64,000 nt of DNA from an uncultured Rikenellaceae bacterium (GCA_944321925.1 CALUND010000017.1:1-64000), one strand, 5' to 3'. Positions 44,851-52,977 are shown, counted from the stretch's first letter. The notes: generated from the sequence alone by a model not told the origin. Numbers and translations are program-made.

Positions 44851-45342
44851 TCAATAGAGGTCGGTGAACTCCCAACTGTTTCCCACGGCAGCGAGGTAAC
44901 GCAGGAATTGGTCGAGGGAGATCACTACCGTGGCCCGATTGTCGTTGGGATGAAAACTGAGACGTTCCTCACGCAGCAGGTTGCGGTCGAGAAACAGGTG
45001 GACATGGTTGGCCGTATCGTTGATCAGTCCAAACGGGGAGACGGAACCGGGCGTAAGCCCCAGCCAACGCTCCATGCGTTGCGGCGAGGCGAAGGAGAGT
45101 TTGCCTTGACGAAGACGCCGCTCCAGATCGTGAATATCGAGCGAATGGTCGCAATCGAACGAAACGAGATAATGCCTGTCCCCCTTGTGGTTACGCAGAA
45201 AGATGTTTTTGCAGTGCCGCGATCCGTCGTCGCGCCACCAACGGCGTGCGATCTCGATGGTAGGGGCCTCCGGATGGGCGTACCATTCGTAGACGATCCC
45301 CGCATCGTCGAGAAAATCGAAAACCTTTTGCATGCGCTCCAT
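44851..45342 (-). CDS. ProX-type prolyl-tRNA trans-editing deacylase
   Basis: Free-standing INS-superfamily editing factor of 163 aa that hydrolyses mischarged tRNA-Pro (Ala-tRNA-Pro in the PrdX/ProXp-ala group). The start at 45342 (MERMQKVFDF) or 45333 is chosen because the -7 box at 45378-45371 lies upstream; a longer frame would begin inside the promoter. Family features are IVYEWYAHPEAPTIE, HCKNIFLRNHKGDRHYLVSF (the catalytic Lys region), LGLTPGSVSPFGLINDTANHV (the typical GSVSPFGL loop) and FHPNDNRATV. It is divergent from a YbaK homolog, so two different Pro-tRNA proofreaders lie side by side. Confidence 0.88.
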   Translation of the reverse strand: MERMQKVFDFLDDAGIVYEWYAHPEAPTIEIARRWWRDDGSRHCKNIFLRNHKGDRHYLVSFDCDHSLDIHDLERRLRQGKLSFASPQRMERWLGLTPGSVSPFGLINDTANHVHLFLDRNLLREERLSFHPNDNRATVVISLDQFLRYLAAVGNSWEFTDLY

Positions 45343-45370
45343 AAAAAGAAACCCCAATTTTACACTGTGA

Positions 45371-45378
45371 CAAAGATA
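45371..45378 (-). promoter_or_regulatory. -7 element of the ProX-like gene
   Basis: TATCTTTG on the - strand, 29 bases before the chosen start. It overlaps the first codons of the longer frame, which rules that frame out as the start. Confidence 0.65.
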
Positions 45379-45459
45379 AGCCATCCCCGGCGGATTTCAA
45401 CACCTCATCCCGTTTTTCACCGACGGATTGCGGAGCGTTCGAGAGAAACTCTTCTACGG

Positions 45460-45491
45460 TTTGTCTTTGCGCCCGTCGTGTCGTATCTTTG
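45460..45491 (+). promoter_or_regulatory. Promoter of ybaK
   Basis: TTTG (45460-45463), 20 bases, then TATCTTTG (45484-45491). The predicted leader is about 77 bases long before the ATG at 45575. Confidence 0.7.
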
Positions 45492-45574
45492 TTGCGACAC
45501 AAAATGCCATATCGGGGTTGGCCCCTGTGCAGAAAAAGTGCACGCTGCCACGAAACACGCACAAACAGAGAATA

Positions 45575-46051
45575 ATGGGAAAGATAACCAAGACCAATGC
45601 TGCACGTCTGCTCGACCGCGCAGGAATTGCATACGAACTCGTCCCCTACCACGTGGACGAAGAGCACCTCGATGCCGTGCATGTTGCGGAACAGCTCGGA
45701 GAGGATGTACGCCAGGTCTTCAAGACCTTGGTATTGCGCGGCGACCGTACGGGGCTGTTCGTCTGCGTCGTCCCCGGTGATAAAGAGGTGAATCTCAAGA
45801 GTGCCGCCAAAATATCGGGCAACAAGAATGCGGAACTGATCCACGTGAAAGAGCTGCTGCCGACGACAGGCTACATCCGGGGAGGCTGCTCGCCGATCGG
45901 CATGAAACGTTCCTATGCCACCTTCATCGATCGCAGCTGCATGGATCACCCCTTCATCTACATCAGCGCCGGCATGCGCGGGTTGCAACTGCGCCTCTCG
46001 CCGGTCGATCTCGTGCAATTTTGCGGGGCAGAGACCGCCGATCTGGTCTGA
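45575..46051 (+). CDS. ybaK: YbaK/EbsC Cys-tRNA(Pro) deacylase
   Basis: 158 aa. It clears Cys-tRNA-Pro and related mischarged tRNAs made by prolyl-tRNA synthetase. YbaK hallmarks are seen: VFKTLVLRGD (catalytic Lys about residue 46), VCVVPGDKEVNLKSAAKISG, TGYIRGGCSPIGMKR and YISAGMRGLQLRLSPVDL. The start at 45575 gives the normal family length and follows the promoter. Its neighbour on the other strand is the ProX-type editing factor, a functional partner in tRNA-Pro quality control. Confidence 0.92.
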   Translation: MGKITKTNAARLLDRAGIAYELVPYHVDEEHLDAVHVAEQLGEDVRQVFKTLVLRGDRTGLFVCVVPGDKEVNLKSAAKISGNKNAELIHVKELLPTTGYIRGGCSPIGMKRSYATFIDRSCMDHPFIYISAGMRGLQLRLSPVDLVQFCGAETADLV

Positions 46052-46141
46052 ACGGGAGAGGAGCGAAAAGATTTTTCAACTCACAAAGAGACGGTTACGA
46101 TAAAACCGATGATTTTTTCCGCAGTTTTTTGGCCGAAATAT

Positions 46142-46171
46142 TTTGTGCAATAAAAAATTGCTGTATATTTG
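46142..46171 (+). promoter_or_regulatory. Promoter of tRNA-Asn
   Basis: TTTG (46142-46145), 18 bases, then TATATTTG (46164-46171), about 45 bases before the mature 5' end. Confidence 0.65.
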
Positions 46172-46216
46172 CACTCCGAAAACGGGATACAACACGATCC
46201 CGGATTCAGAAAAAAT

Positions 46217-46290
46217 TCCTCAGTAGCTCAGTTGGTTAGAGCACCTGACTGTTAATCAGGGGGTCCCAGGTTCAAGTCCTGGCTGAGGAG
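46217..46290 (+). tRNA. tRNA-Asn (anticodon GTT)
   Basis: 74 bases. Acceptor TCCTCAG pairs with CTGAGGA, with discriminator G at 46290. D-arm AGCTCAGTTGGTTAGAGCA, anticodon loop CTGTTAA, variable GGGTC, T-arm GGTTCAAGTCC. CCA is not encoded. It stands alone, with its own promoter and terminator. Confidence 0.96.
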
Positions 46291-46298
46291 CTCCTTCC

Positions 46299-46330
46299 AG
46301 GGCGACTTTTGAAAAGTCGCCCTTTATTTT
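46299..46330 (+). terminator. Terminator of tRNA-Asn
   Basis: AGGGCGACTTTT and AAAAGTCGCCCT form a long perfect stem followed by TTATTTTT, starting nine bases after the tRNA. Confidence 0.9.
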
Positions 46331-46460
46331 TGTTTCGGATTATCGTTCGGATTATCAGCCTTTTTATCCCGACTTCGTTGTCAAAGTCCCTTGCGGACCC
46401 TCTTTCCGCGTAGATTCCCCCGAGATCCATCGCATCGACCGGCAACAACCAGCCCAACAG

Positions 46461-47879
46461 CTACCGGCCCTCGAAAAAGCGATCGTCGAAATTCACGAGC
46501 CAGAGCTCTTCCGTAGCCCGTGTAAGCGCCGTATAGAGCCACCGGAGCAGATCGCGACTCATCGGCTCCTCGCCGAACAACATGCGGTCGACAAAGACAG
46601 CCTTCCACTGACCGCCCTGCGCCTTATGGCAGGTGACTGCATAGGCGAACTTCACCTGCAGTGCATTGAAATGGGGATTCTCGCGGATCTCCTTATAACG
46701 TTTGGCCCGGCTCGGAATATCGAGATAATCCTCTTCCACAGCCCGCATGAGACGAAGACTCTCTTCGCGCGTAAGAGCCGGAGCCTCCGACGAGAGCGTA
46801 TCGAGCAGCATGCGGCACTCCAACTCCGTATCGCCGTAGTCGTCGAAACGGAGGATCGCCTGAGCGAAGCGGAATCCGTACAGCTCCTCGAAACGTCGCA
46901 ACCGACGGATGGAGGCAATATCGCCGTTGGCAATGAAGCCGATGGGAGAATCCGGATCGTTCTCCGTATAATAATAGTTGTTTTTCACGATCATCAGCCG
47001 GTCGCCCGACTCGATCTCCTCCTCGGCCATCAGCACATGACGACGGATACCTTCGTTGTAACGGTTGGCCCGGCGATTCGACCGCGTGATCACCACCACC
47101 TCGTCGCGTCCCCAACGGTTGTAACAGGAGTCGAGCGCCTCCATGAACTCACCCCCATCCACCGCGTGCACATCGGGAAAGTCGAGCCGGAAAAGCGGGA
47201 TTTCGAACAGATCGTTCTCCAGCATGCAACGCACCAGCGTCGCATTAAAGAGGATGCCCGAGTCGGCCTCCTGACGCACCACCTCATCGAGCGAAGCGTA
47301 ATCCACCTCTCCGTAGATGCTCATATGAGCGGGATCGAGTGCCGGACTGCGGTCGCGCCCCACGGGCGGCAGCTGCGCATTGTCACCCACCAGCACCAGT
47401 CGGCATCGGCGGCCGGAACGAACGTAACGCACCAGATCGTCGAGCAGATCGCCTTCGCCAAAGATCGAATCCGAAGAGCCGTTCGAAAGCATCGAAGCCT
47501 CATCCACGATAAAGCAGGCATCCTGCTCCCGGTTCCGATCGAGGCTGAAGCGTACCTCTTCCGAAGTCTGTGTATGCTGCCGGTAGATGCGACGATGGAT
47601 CGTGTGGGCCGGCATACCCGCATAACGAGCCAAAACTTTCGCAGCCCGTCCGGTCGGAGCCAACAGAATCGGCTTGATGCCGATCTCCCGCAAGGTTGCG
47701 ACCAAAGCGGCCACCAGGGTTGTTTTGCCCGTTCCGGCATAGCCATTCAAGATAAATATACGTTCCGGATCAGGCTGACAGAAGTAGTCCGATAACTTTT
47801 CTATGATTTTTTTTTGCCCAAATGTTGGTTCGAATGCAAATTTGCCGTAAATTTGGGTCGCAATCGATTCGTTCGGCAT
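46461..47879 (-). CDS. RecD-like ATP-dependent DNA helicase
   Basis: Superfamily 1 helicase of 472 aa, start at 47879 (MPNESIATQIYGKFAFEPTF). It shows Walker A ILNGYAGTGKTT (about residue 50), motif Ia LLAPTGRAAKVLA, Walker B CFIVDEASML, motif III LVLVGDNAQLPPVG, and the C-terminal VKFAYAVTCHKAQGGQW and YTALTRATEELWLV. The short form without the RecD2 N-terminal extension is common in Bacteroidetes. It has a role in DNA repair or replication-fork processing. It is divergent from the 47947 gene, and the + promoter of that gene lies inside its first codons. Confidence 0.9.
   Translation of the reverse strand: MPNESIATQIYGKFAFEPTFGQKKIIEKLSDYFCQPDPERIFILNGYAGTGKTTLVAALVATLREIGIKPILLAPTGRAAKVLARYAGMPAHTIHRRIYRQHTQTSEEVRFSLDRNREQDACFIVDEASMLSNGSSDSIFGEGDLLDDLVRYVRSGRRCRLVLVGDNAQLPPVGRDRSPALDPAHMSIYGEVDYASLDEVVRQEADSGILFNATLVRCMLENDLFEIPLFRLDFPDVHAVDGGEFMEALDSCYNRWGRDEVVVITRSNRRANRYNEGIRRHVLMAEEEIESGDRLMIVKNNYYYTENDPDSPIGFIANGDIASIRRLRRFEELYGFRFAQAILRFDDYGDTELECRMLLDTLSSEAPALTREESLRLMRAVEEDYLDIPSRAKRYKEIRENPHFNALQVKFAYAVTCHKAQGGQWKAVFVDRMLFGEEPMSRDLLRWLYTALTRATEELWLVNFDDRFFEGR
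47825..47855 (+). promoter_or_regulatory. Promoter of the 47947-49781 gene cluster
   Basis: TTG (47825-47827), 20 bases, then TAAATTTG (47848-47855). It lies within the 5' coding end of the opposite-strand helicase gene, so the two transcription units overlap. Confidence 0.5.
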
Positions 47880-47924
47880 TTTCAAGCGTAAGAAGCTGAA
47901 ACGGATTGTTTGACAAACATCGCA

Positions 47925-47932
47925 CAAACTTA
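47925..47932 (-). promoter_or_regulatory. -7 element of the RecD-like helicase gene
   Basis: TAAGTTTG on the - strand, 45 bases upstream of the helicase start. Confidence 0.45.
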
Positions 47933-47946
47933 ATAAAATTATAGCA

Positions 47947-48579
47947 ATGAAAAAAGGAATCAAGATTGTTATTCAAGTGGTCCTCGCTGTGGTCATCGTA
48001 GCACTCGCATACATCGTGACGGAGCAGATCATGGGTCCGCTCCGCTTTGAGAAAGCGGTGGCTTCGCGTTCGGCTGCCGTGATCGACCGCATCAAAGATA
48101 TCCGCTCGGCGGAACGCGCTTTCAAACAGAAGCACAAACGCTACACGGGCGATTTCGACTCGCTGATCCAGTTCGTTCTGACCGATTCGATCGAGTACGA
48201 ACGTAAGATCGGTTCGGCCGACGACTCCGTAGCCGTGGCAAAAGGTCTGGTTCGTACCGAGAAATTCACGAAGGCCATCATCGACACCGTGTTCGGCGCC
48301 AAAAAACTTACGCCCGACCAGGTACGTCAGCTCCGCTTCGTGCCATTCGCACCCGAAGGGACGGAATTTATCCTCAACGCAGGCATGTTCACCACCGAAT
48401 CGAAAGTCGTGGTTCCCGTTTTCGAAGCGAAGGCTCCCTACAAGTTCTTCCTCGGCGACCTCGACCATCAGGAGCTCGTAAACCTCGTGGATGAGGCGAA
48501 AAACGTCTACAACAAATATCCGGGCATCAAGGTTGGTGCATTGGATCAGGCGACGAACGATGCCGGAAACTGGGAATAA
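47947..48579 (+). CDS. Conserved membrane-anchored protein of unknown function
   Basis: 210 aa. It has one N-terminal transmembrane helix (IKIVIQVVLAVVIVALAYIV, about 5-24), then a soluble region rich in charged residues (SAAVIDRIKDIRSAERAFKQKHKRYTGDFDSLIQFV). The order, hydrophobic helix followed by an Ala/Lys/Arg-rich helix with AERAFKQKHKRYTGDFDSL, recalls pilin-like pseudopilins, but no prepilin peptidase site is visible. I do not recognise the family. It leads a three-gene + cluster with a DUF3822 protein and rsmD, with gaps of 22 and 10 bases. Confidence 0.7.
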   Translation: MKKGIKIVIQVVLAVVIVALAYIVTEQIMGPLRFEKAVASRSAAVIDRIKDIRSAERAFKQKHKRYTGDFDSLIQFVLTDSIEYERKIGSADDSVAVAKGLVRTEKFTKAIIDTVFGAKKLTPDQVRQLRFVPFAPEGTEFILNAGMFTTESKVVVPVFEAKAPYKFFLGDLDHQELVNLVDEAKNVYNKYPGIKVGALDQATNDAGNWE

Positions 48580-48601
48580 CCGTCCGTCTACCGAACAAGT
48601 C

Positions 48602-49234
48602 ATGTCCATCCGGCTCCTGCTGGATGGACATGATTTTTCCGACAGTGCCGCCCGACTCCGCCAGGCCGTTCCCTCGGAGAGCAACGTCTCCCTGTTGCTG
48701 ACGATCGACACGCCGGAAACGGTTCTCGTACCCCGGGACCTTTTCCTCCCCGGAGCGGAGGAGCGTTATCTCCAACTCTGTGGCATAAACTGCCCAAAAG
48801 ATTCTTCGCTCATAACATCGTCACCGGATGCTCCCGTCGTAGCCGTTATGGCATGCGACAGGGAACTGGTGCAATTCATCCGCGAAAATTACGGAGAAAG
48901 GGTCTCTTTCACCTCCCCGTTGCTCGAAACAATCGATGAAGCGACACGCAGTCTGCAAATTTTCCTTACGGGGAATTGCGCCTACGTGACCTACCGGAAA
49001 GGCGAAAAGTTGCTCTATGCCGAAGCGCTTCCCGATCCCGCACCTCTGAGTGTCCTCTATTATGTACGACACCTCGACCAACTTTTCGGTCTCTCCCGGT
49101 CAAGAATCTCCATCGCGGGCGACCATGCGGAAGAGGTCTTCCAGGAGGTAAACCACTATTATCGCCGATGCGAGATCGTCGCAGCTCCCTGCGAGCCAAC
49201 GGCATCCAACAACACGAGAGGCAACACCCAATAA
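48602..49234 (+). CDS. DUF3822-family protein
   Basis: 210 aa from the ATG at 48602 (MSIRLLLDGHDFSDSAARL). An in-frame ATG at 48560 would overlap the previous gene by 20 bases and is less likely. It has the two-half alternating strand/helix pattern of DUF3822, with VSLLLTIDTPETVLVPRDLF in the first half and FLTGNCAYVTYRKGEKLLYAE in the second. The fold resembles an inactive ASKHA-type domain. Its position just before rsmD is common in Bacteroidetes, but the function is unknown. Confidence 0.78.
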   Translation: MSIRLLLDGHDFSDSAARLRQAVPSESNVSLLLTIDTPETVLVPRDLFLPGAEERYLQLCGINCPKDSSLITSSPDAPVVAVMACDRELVQFIRENYGERVSFTSPLLETIDEATRSLQIFLTGNCAYVTYRKGEKLLYAEALPDPAPLSVLYYVRHLDQLFGLSRSRISIAGDHAEEVFQEVNHYYRRCEIVAAPCEPTASNNTRGNTQ

Positions 49235-49244
49235 CCGACCGACT

Positions 49245-49781
49245 ATGCGGATCATCAGCGGGAAATATCGCGGCCGAACCATCCATCCTCCGCGCAACCT
49301 GAGGGCACGTCCTACAACCGATTTTGCGAAGGAGAATCTCTTCAACATACTGAGCGGGAGATTCTGTTTCGAGGAGCTCGATGTGCTCGATCTGTTTGCC
49401 GGAACGGGCTCCGTAAGCTATGAATTCGCCTCACGCGGAGCCAAATCCGTGACCGCTGTCGAGATCAATGCCGTTCACCACGCCTTTATCCGGCAAACCG
49501 CCTCTGAACTGAAATTCGACAACCTGCATGCGGTCAAGGCAAACGTATTCCTCTATCTGAAAAGTTGTCAGAAGCAGTTCGACATCATCTTCTCCGACGC
49601 CCCTTACGACCTTTCCGACAGCGAACAGGTAATCGAACAGGTGTTCGAAAGGGAACTTCTACGAAAAGGGGGCGTCCTGATTTTCGAACACGGCAAAAGC
49701 CAAAATTTCCACGACCATCCCCACTTTCTGGAGCAACGCAGCTACGGCAGCGTACAATTTTCTTTTTTCGGCATGGAATAA
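49245..49781 (+). CDS. rsmD: 16S rRNA (guanine(966)-N(2))-methyltransferase RsmD
   Basis: SAM-dependent methyltransferase of 178 aa that modifies G966 of 16S rRNA in the 30S subunit. It shows the N-terminal RIISGKYRGRTIHPP, the SAM-binding motif DVLDLFAGTGSVSYEFASRGA and the acidic VTAVEIN. The catalytic motif IV reads SDAPYDL where D/N-P-P-Y is usual. The Pro-to-Ala change in motif IV is unusual and may lower activity or be a lineage feature. The start follows the DUF3822 stop by 10 bases. Confidence 0.92.
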   Translation: MRIISGKYRGRTIHPPRNLRARPTTDFAKENLFNILSGRFCFEELDVLDLFAGTGSVSYEFASRGAKSVTAVEINAVHHAFIRQTASELKFDNLHAVKANVFLYLKSCQKQFDIIFSDAPYDLSDSEQVIEQVFERELLRKGGVLIFEHGKSQNFHDHPHFLEQRSYGSVQFSFFGME

Positions 49782-50166
49782 TCCGCTGCCGAACGCATCC
49801 TTTCCAAAGGCAACCGGCTCCTTCCGCACGGCAGGTCCGATACACGCAAGAAGGCCTCGTAAACCAACTCCGCAAACTTTTCCTGCGCACAAATCGTCCC
49901 CACCGAAGGAACGAGAGGATGAATCTTTCCGGAAATGTATAATTTCCTCGCATCTGCAAAAAAGTAAATTAGGGGCTCTATCCATTGCGGAAGAACCTTT
50001 TCACGAATCGGCCGTTCCGTCATCCGCCGGAGAGGAGCCGAACGGACAAATCGGATCACCTGCCCCGGCCCCAGCAAGCCAATCGTTCCGACCTCTCCCG
50101 TTGACCATGCCGGGCAGACAAAGGGTCTCTGCAAAGACATTGTCAACTACAAAACCTGTTTTACAC
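49782..50166. other. Intergenic region before the lysis genes
   Basis: About 385 bases. Frames on the - strand (for example 49742-50146) are open but resemble no protein I know and overlap rsmD; I do not call them. No promoter of the usual type was found before the endolysin gene. Confidence 0.45.
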
Positions 50167-50697
50167 ATGCAGATCACGAACGAACAACTCCACAAAATCA
50201 TGCCGGCAGCCTCGGCGACAGATATCGCCCTATACCTGCCGCATCTGAATCGATCGATGCCGGAATATGCCATCGATACACCGCTGCGTGCGGCCCATTT
50301 CATCGCCCAGATCGGCCATGAAAGCGGTTCACTCCGCTACGTCGAAGAGATTGCCTCGGGGCGTCAATACGAAGGCCGATCCGATTTGGGAAACCGCTAT
50401 CCCGGCGATGGCGAACGCTTCAAAGGACGGGGCCTGCTTCAGCTAACCGGACGCGCCAATTACACAGCCTTGACCCAACATACTGGCTACGATTTCGTCG
50501 GGAAGCCTCAGGCCCTTTCCGACCCCCGTTATGCCGTTCTTTCGGCTTGCTGGTTCTGGCAGTGCCGCCACCTGAACCGGTGGGCCGATGCCGACGATCT
50601 CTCAGCCATCACGCGCCGCATCAACGGAGGTCTCAACGGAATAGAAGATCGCAGAGCATTTCTGCAAAGAGCGAAGGAGGTGATGCAATGTCTGTGA
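50167..50697 (+). CDS. GH19 chitinase-like endolysin
   Basis: 176 aa from the ATG at 50167 (MQITNEQLHKIMP). Glycoside hydrolase family 19 lysozyme/chitinase fold: the catalytic Glu lies in FIAQIGHESGSLRYVEE (about residue 50). The second acid region is in YPGDGERFKGRGLLQLTGRANY, followed by CWFWQCRHLNRWAD and ITRRINGGLNGIEDRRAF. Such enzymes are phage endolysins or toxin-type muramidases that cut peptidoglycan. There is no signal peptide, so release would need a holin or SAR-like route that is not seen here. It overlaps the following spanin-like gene by 10 bases, forming a compact lysis pair. Confidence 0.88.
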   Translation: MQITNEQLHKIMPAASATDIALYLPHLNRSMPEYAIDTPLRAAHFIAQIGHESGSLRYVEEIASGRQYEGRSDLGNRYPGDGERFKGRGLLQLTGRANYTALTQHTGYDFVGKPQALSDPRYAVLSACWFWQCRHLNRWADADDLSAITRRINGGLNGIEDRRAFLQRAKEVMQCL

Positions 50698-51191
50698 AAT
50701 GGCCTGTTTTGCTCGGTTTGTTAACGGTCTTCACGAACTGTTGCCCCAGGAAAACTCATCTATCGACCGACACACGAGACAGTGTGCGGATCGTCACGGT
50801 GGTACAGACCCGCGAGATCATCCGTATGGATACCGTGACGATCCGTCTGCCCCTGCAGGAAAAAAGTCACACCGTCCCGGACAGCGCCTCCCACCTGGAG
50901 AACGACTATGCCTCCTCCGATGCATGGATCGAAGCGGACGGATCGCTCTACCACGATCTGAAAACCAAACCCGGTGACCAAAAGATAGCAATAGAAACCA
51001 AGGATCGGGAAACCGTACGCATCGACACCGTTCGACTCATACAACAACAGACGAACACGATCGAAGTAGCGGCCCCGCTCACTCCGTGGCAAGCACGTTG
51101 GATGACACTCGGAAAGATCTTCGCAGGGATTCTTGCGGCGCTGCTGGTCGGAGGCGTTCTCAAAATTGCCCGCAAAATCAAAGTGGGATAA
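50688..51191 (+). CDS. Spanin-like (Rz-like) phage lysis protein
   Basis: 167 aa starting inside the endolysin gene. N-terminal signal-like segment MSVKWPVLLGLLTVFTNCC, with Cys after TN, could be a lipobox. A periplasmic middle follows, with heptad-like TDTRDSVRIVTVV and the segment VPDSASHLENDYASSDAW, which I recognise from Bacteroides prophage proteins. A single C-terminal transmembrane helix (GKIFAGILAALLVGGVLKIA) ends in a Lys-rich tail. An N-terminal lipoprotein with a C-terminal inner-membrane anchor is the architecture of unimolecular spanins, which fuse outer and inner membranes during lysis. This role is inferred. Confidence 0.65.
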   Translation: MSVKWPVLLGLLTVFTNCCPRKTHLSTDTRDSVRIVTVVQTREIIRMDTVTIRLPLQEKSHTVPDSASHLENDYASSDAWIEADGSLYHDLKTKPGDQKIAIETKDRETVRIDTVRLIQQQTNTIEVAAPLTPWQARWMTLGKIFAGILAALLVGGVLKIARKIKVG

Positions 51192-51341
51192 TCCAAAACA
51201 ACACTCGCTCCTCAATGCCTCCATCCGAAATCCCGCACAACCGAACGGATCGTCAGACTACTTTCTCTCTCTTCCCCCATCGCCACCTCCATCTCCACGC
51301 CCTTGTTCTACCCCCCCTCTCACACACGCCAGGAGCGAGTG

Positions 51342-51385
51342 GTAAAAAGAAAAAGCCCGAAAGACTGTTTGTCTTTCAGGCTTTT
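51342..51385 (-). terminator. Terminator of tRNA-Asp
   Basis: On the - strand, AAAGCC and GAAAGAC segments pair with GTCTTTC and GGGCTTT (one mismatch), followed by TTTCTTTTT. It may also stop the spanin-gene transcript from the + side. Confidence 0.75.
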
Positions 51386-51386
51386 G

Positions 51387-51460
51387 CGGTATGGACGAGA
51401 CTCGAACTCGCGACCTCCTGCGTGACAGGCAGGCATTCTAACCAACTGAACTACCACACC
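51387..51460 (-). tRNA. tRNA-Asp (anticodon GTC)
   Basis: 74 bases on the - strand. Acceptor GGTGTGG pairs with CCATACC (one G-T pair), discriminator G. D-arm TAGTTCAGTTGGTTAGAA, anticodon loop CTGTCAC, T-arm CGAGTTCGAGTCTCG. It is flanked by phage-type genes on both sides, so the locus is a plausible former integration site. I did not find a duplicated tRNA 3' end that would mark att sites. Confidence 0.96.
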
Positions 51461-51509
51461 GTGCACTCCACGAGAAACAACCTCTCGGGTTTATCCCGTT
51501 TTGCGAGGG

Positions 51510-51540
51510 CAAAGATAATGCAATTTCCGTAATCTGCAAA
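51510..51540 (-). promoter_or_regulatory. Consensus promoter of tRNA-Asp
   Basis: On the - strand TTTG, exactly 19 bases, then TATCTTTG; about 50 bases before the mature 5' end. Confidence 0.8.
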
Positions 51541-51654
51541 GAATTCCCCCAAAAAATCTTTCGTTTTTTTGTTTCTTTTCGCGACACAGCGATTTTTCGT
51601 TTCTCTCTCCACAGGGGTCTGACCGGAGTTCCGCGCACCACGATCTTTTGCCGT

Positions 51655-51690
51655 AAAAAAAAGAGGGAGCCCACTCATTGGACTCCCTCT
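51655..51690 (-). terminator. Terminator of the tail-fibre-like gene
   Basis: On the - strand AGAGGGAG-TCCA, a short loop, TGG-GCTCCCTCT and T8 lie about 20 bases after the stop codon. Confidence 0.85.
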
Positions 51691-51711
51691 TGTCCCTACA
51701 TATCCAGGAGA

Positions 51712-52758
51712 TCATATCGCCGTCACGGTATAGGTCCAATTCCGCATGCGCAGCAACTCCTTCAGTTCGTCCGAAAGCCGGGCATCCTGCGCCTGGCATA
51801 CGGTAAAAGAACGCGTTTCTCCGCTCTCATTGACCGGCATATTTTCTATGATGTAACGCAACGAATCTTGGGAGAGCTGCGGAGAGCCCGAAATGTTGGC
51901 CGATCCATTTGCGGACAGAACGATTTGCGCCTTCGTCAGCGCCGGGAAGTTAAGGTCGACCGGATTGGGAGAGCCACTGCAATCCAGATTCGACAGGCTA
52001 CGCAACAAATAGCAATAAGCGAACATAGCCCGGTAATCGGCCGTAGAAGGAGCCTCGATCTGCGCAGCATGGAGCAGGCTCGAACAGTTGATACAGATCT
52101 GAGAAAAAGAGACGGCATTAGGCGCTACAATCCGATCGGGCATCTTATTCAGGCATCGCCAGGCATAAAAAAGATTCTGAAAATTGGTCCCGTTCGAGAA
52201 GGTGTCGTCATTGGCCTCCACGGCCAGTATGGTCCGGCCGCAAAGCGTATTGGAAATATCTCCCGACGGATTTCCCGAGAAACGGAACCGCCACACCGAC
52301 CACAAGATACGCTCTACGCCATAAAAAGCGGACATTTCGTAGGTCGGAGAGAGATACATCACCCAACGGGTATAACTCCCCGGAACGGAAGTTGGACGAT
52401 CCAGAGAGGTATTCCACGTATGATCGATCTCCGTAAGCGCATCGGCATACGTAGCCCCATCGGAGGTAATCACGGTGCACGTGGCGAGTTTTTTGATCCG
52501 TGTCGTAAACTGCCCGTTATCGATCAGGGATATGTAGCCGCCTTTCCACTCCGGATGTTCTGCCAGATAGGTATCGATGATCTCTTTGATATTGAACCAA
52601 TCCGGATCGGGCTCCCACTCATCGATGAGACGAATACGTTCCGGATAATCGGCAAGCGGCCGACCATCCAACGATCGTCCGATTCGTGTTTCGATAGCCG
52701 ATTGGATAGCATCGACTGCATCTGCCGTGTAATGTAGTTTGTCTGTCAAGGTTCCCAT
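51712..52758 (-). CDS. Phage tail-fibre-like / BspA-LRR-like protein
   Basis: 348 aa. The N-terminus MGTLTDKLHYTADAVDAIQSAIETRIGRSLDGRPLADYPERIRLI has the shape of short N-terminal attachment segments in Bacteroidetes prophage tail proteins. The middle (about 60-260) is beta-rich and unrecognised. The C-terminus, LSQDSLRYIIENMP..., ending in LSDELKELLRMRNWTYTV, matches the ending seen in BspA-type leucine-rich-repeat and phage tail proteins (a SLQYII... turn followed by a GWT end). It probably determines adhesion. It has no signal peptide. The gene is monocistronic and lies opposite the endolysin/spanin genes, beyond tRNA-Asp. Confidence 0.6.
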   Translation of the reverse strand: MGTLTDKLHYTADAVDAIQSAIETRIGRSLDGRPLADYPERIRLIDEWEPDPDWFNIKEIIDTYLAEHPEWKGGYISLIDNGQFTTRIKKLATCTVITSDGATYADALTEIDHTWNTSLDRPTSVPGSYTRWVMYLSPTYEMSAFYGVERILWSVWRFRFSGNPSGDISNTLCGRTILAVEANDDTFSNGTNFQNLFYAWRCLNKMPDRIVAPNAVSFSQICINCSSLLHAAQIEAPSTADYRAMFAYCYLLRSLSNLDCSGSPNPVDLNFPALTKAQIVLSANGSANISGSPQLSQDSLRYIIENMPVNESGETRSFTVCQAQDARLSDELKELLRMRNWTYTVTAI

Positions 52759-52884
52759 GTGAATTCTGATTTTGCTATAGTGTAATTTTTTCGCCCTTGC
52801 TCGTCTAAAAATAATCGACCCTCAGAACCGCTTTCAATCCATATATCGAATCCCTTCTTGCAAAAGGATCAATCGATATACGAC

Positions 52885-52916
52885 AAAAAAGCGTCGACAC
52901 CTGAGGTATCGACGCT
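52885..52916 (-). terminator. Terminator of the AT-hook/HTH regulator gene
   Basis: AGCGTCGA-ACC and GGT-TCGACGCT arms with one mismatch and a 3-base loop, followed on the - strand by T6, 62 bases past the stop codon. Confidence 0.75.
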
Positions 52917-52977
52917 AAATTATTTCAATCGCAAACAAAAATTTTTACACAAAATCAGAATTATGTCCGCCCAACGA

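Noticed and set aside
49742-50146. 134-codon - strand frame overlapping the 3' end of rsmD
   Set aside because: No family resemblance, overlaps a firm gene, and no ribosome-binding site or promoter.
51387-51460. tRNA-Asp as an active attachment site
   Set aside because: No duplicated tRNA 3' end and no integrase gene were found in the window.
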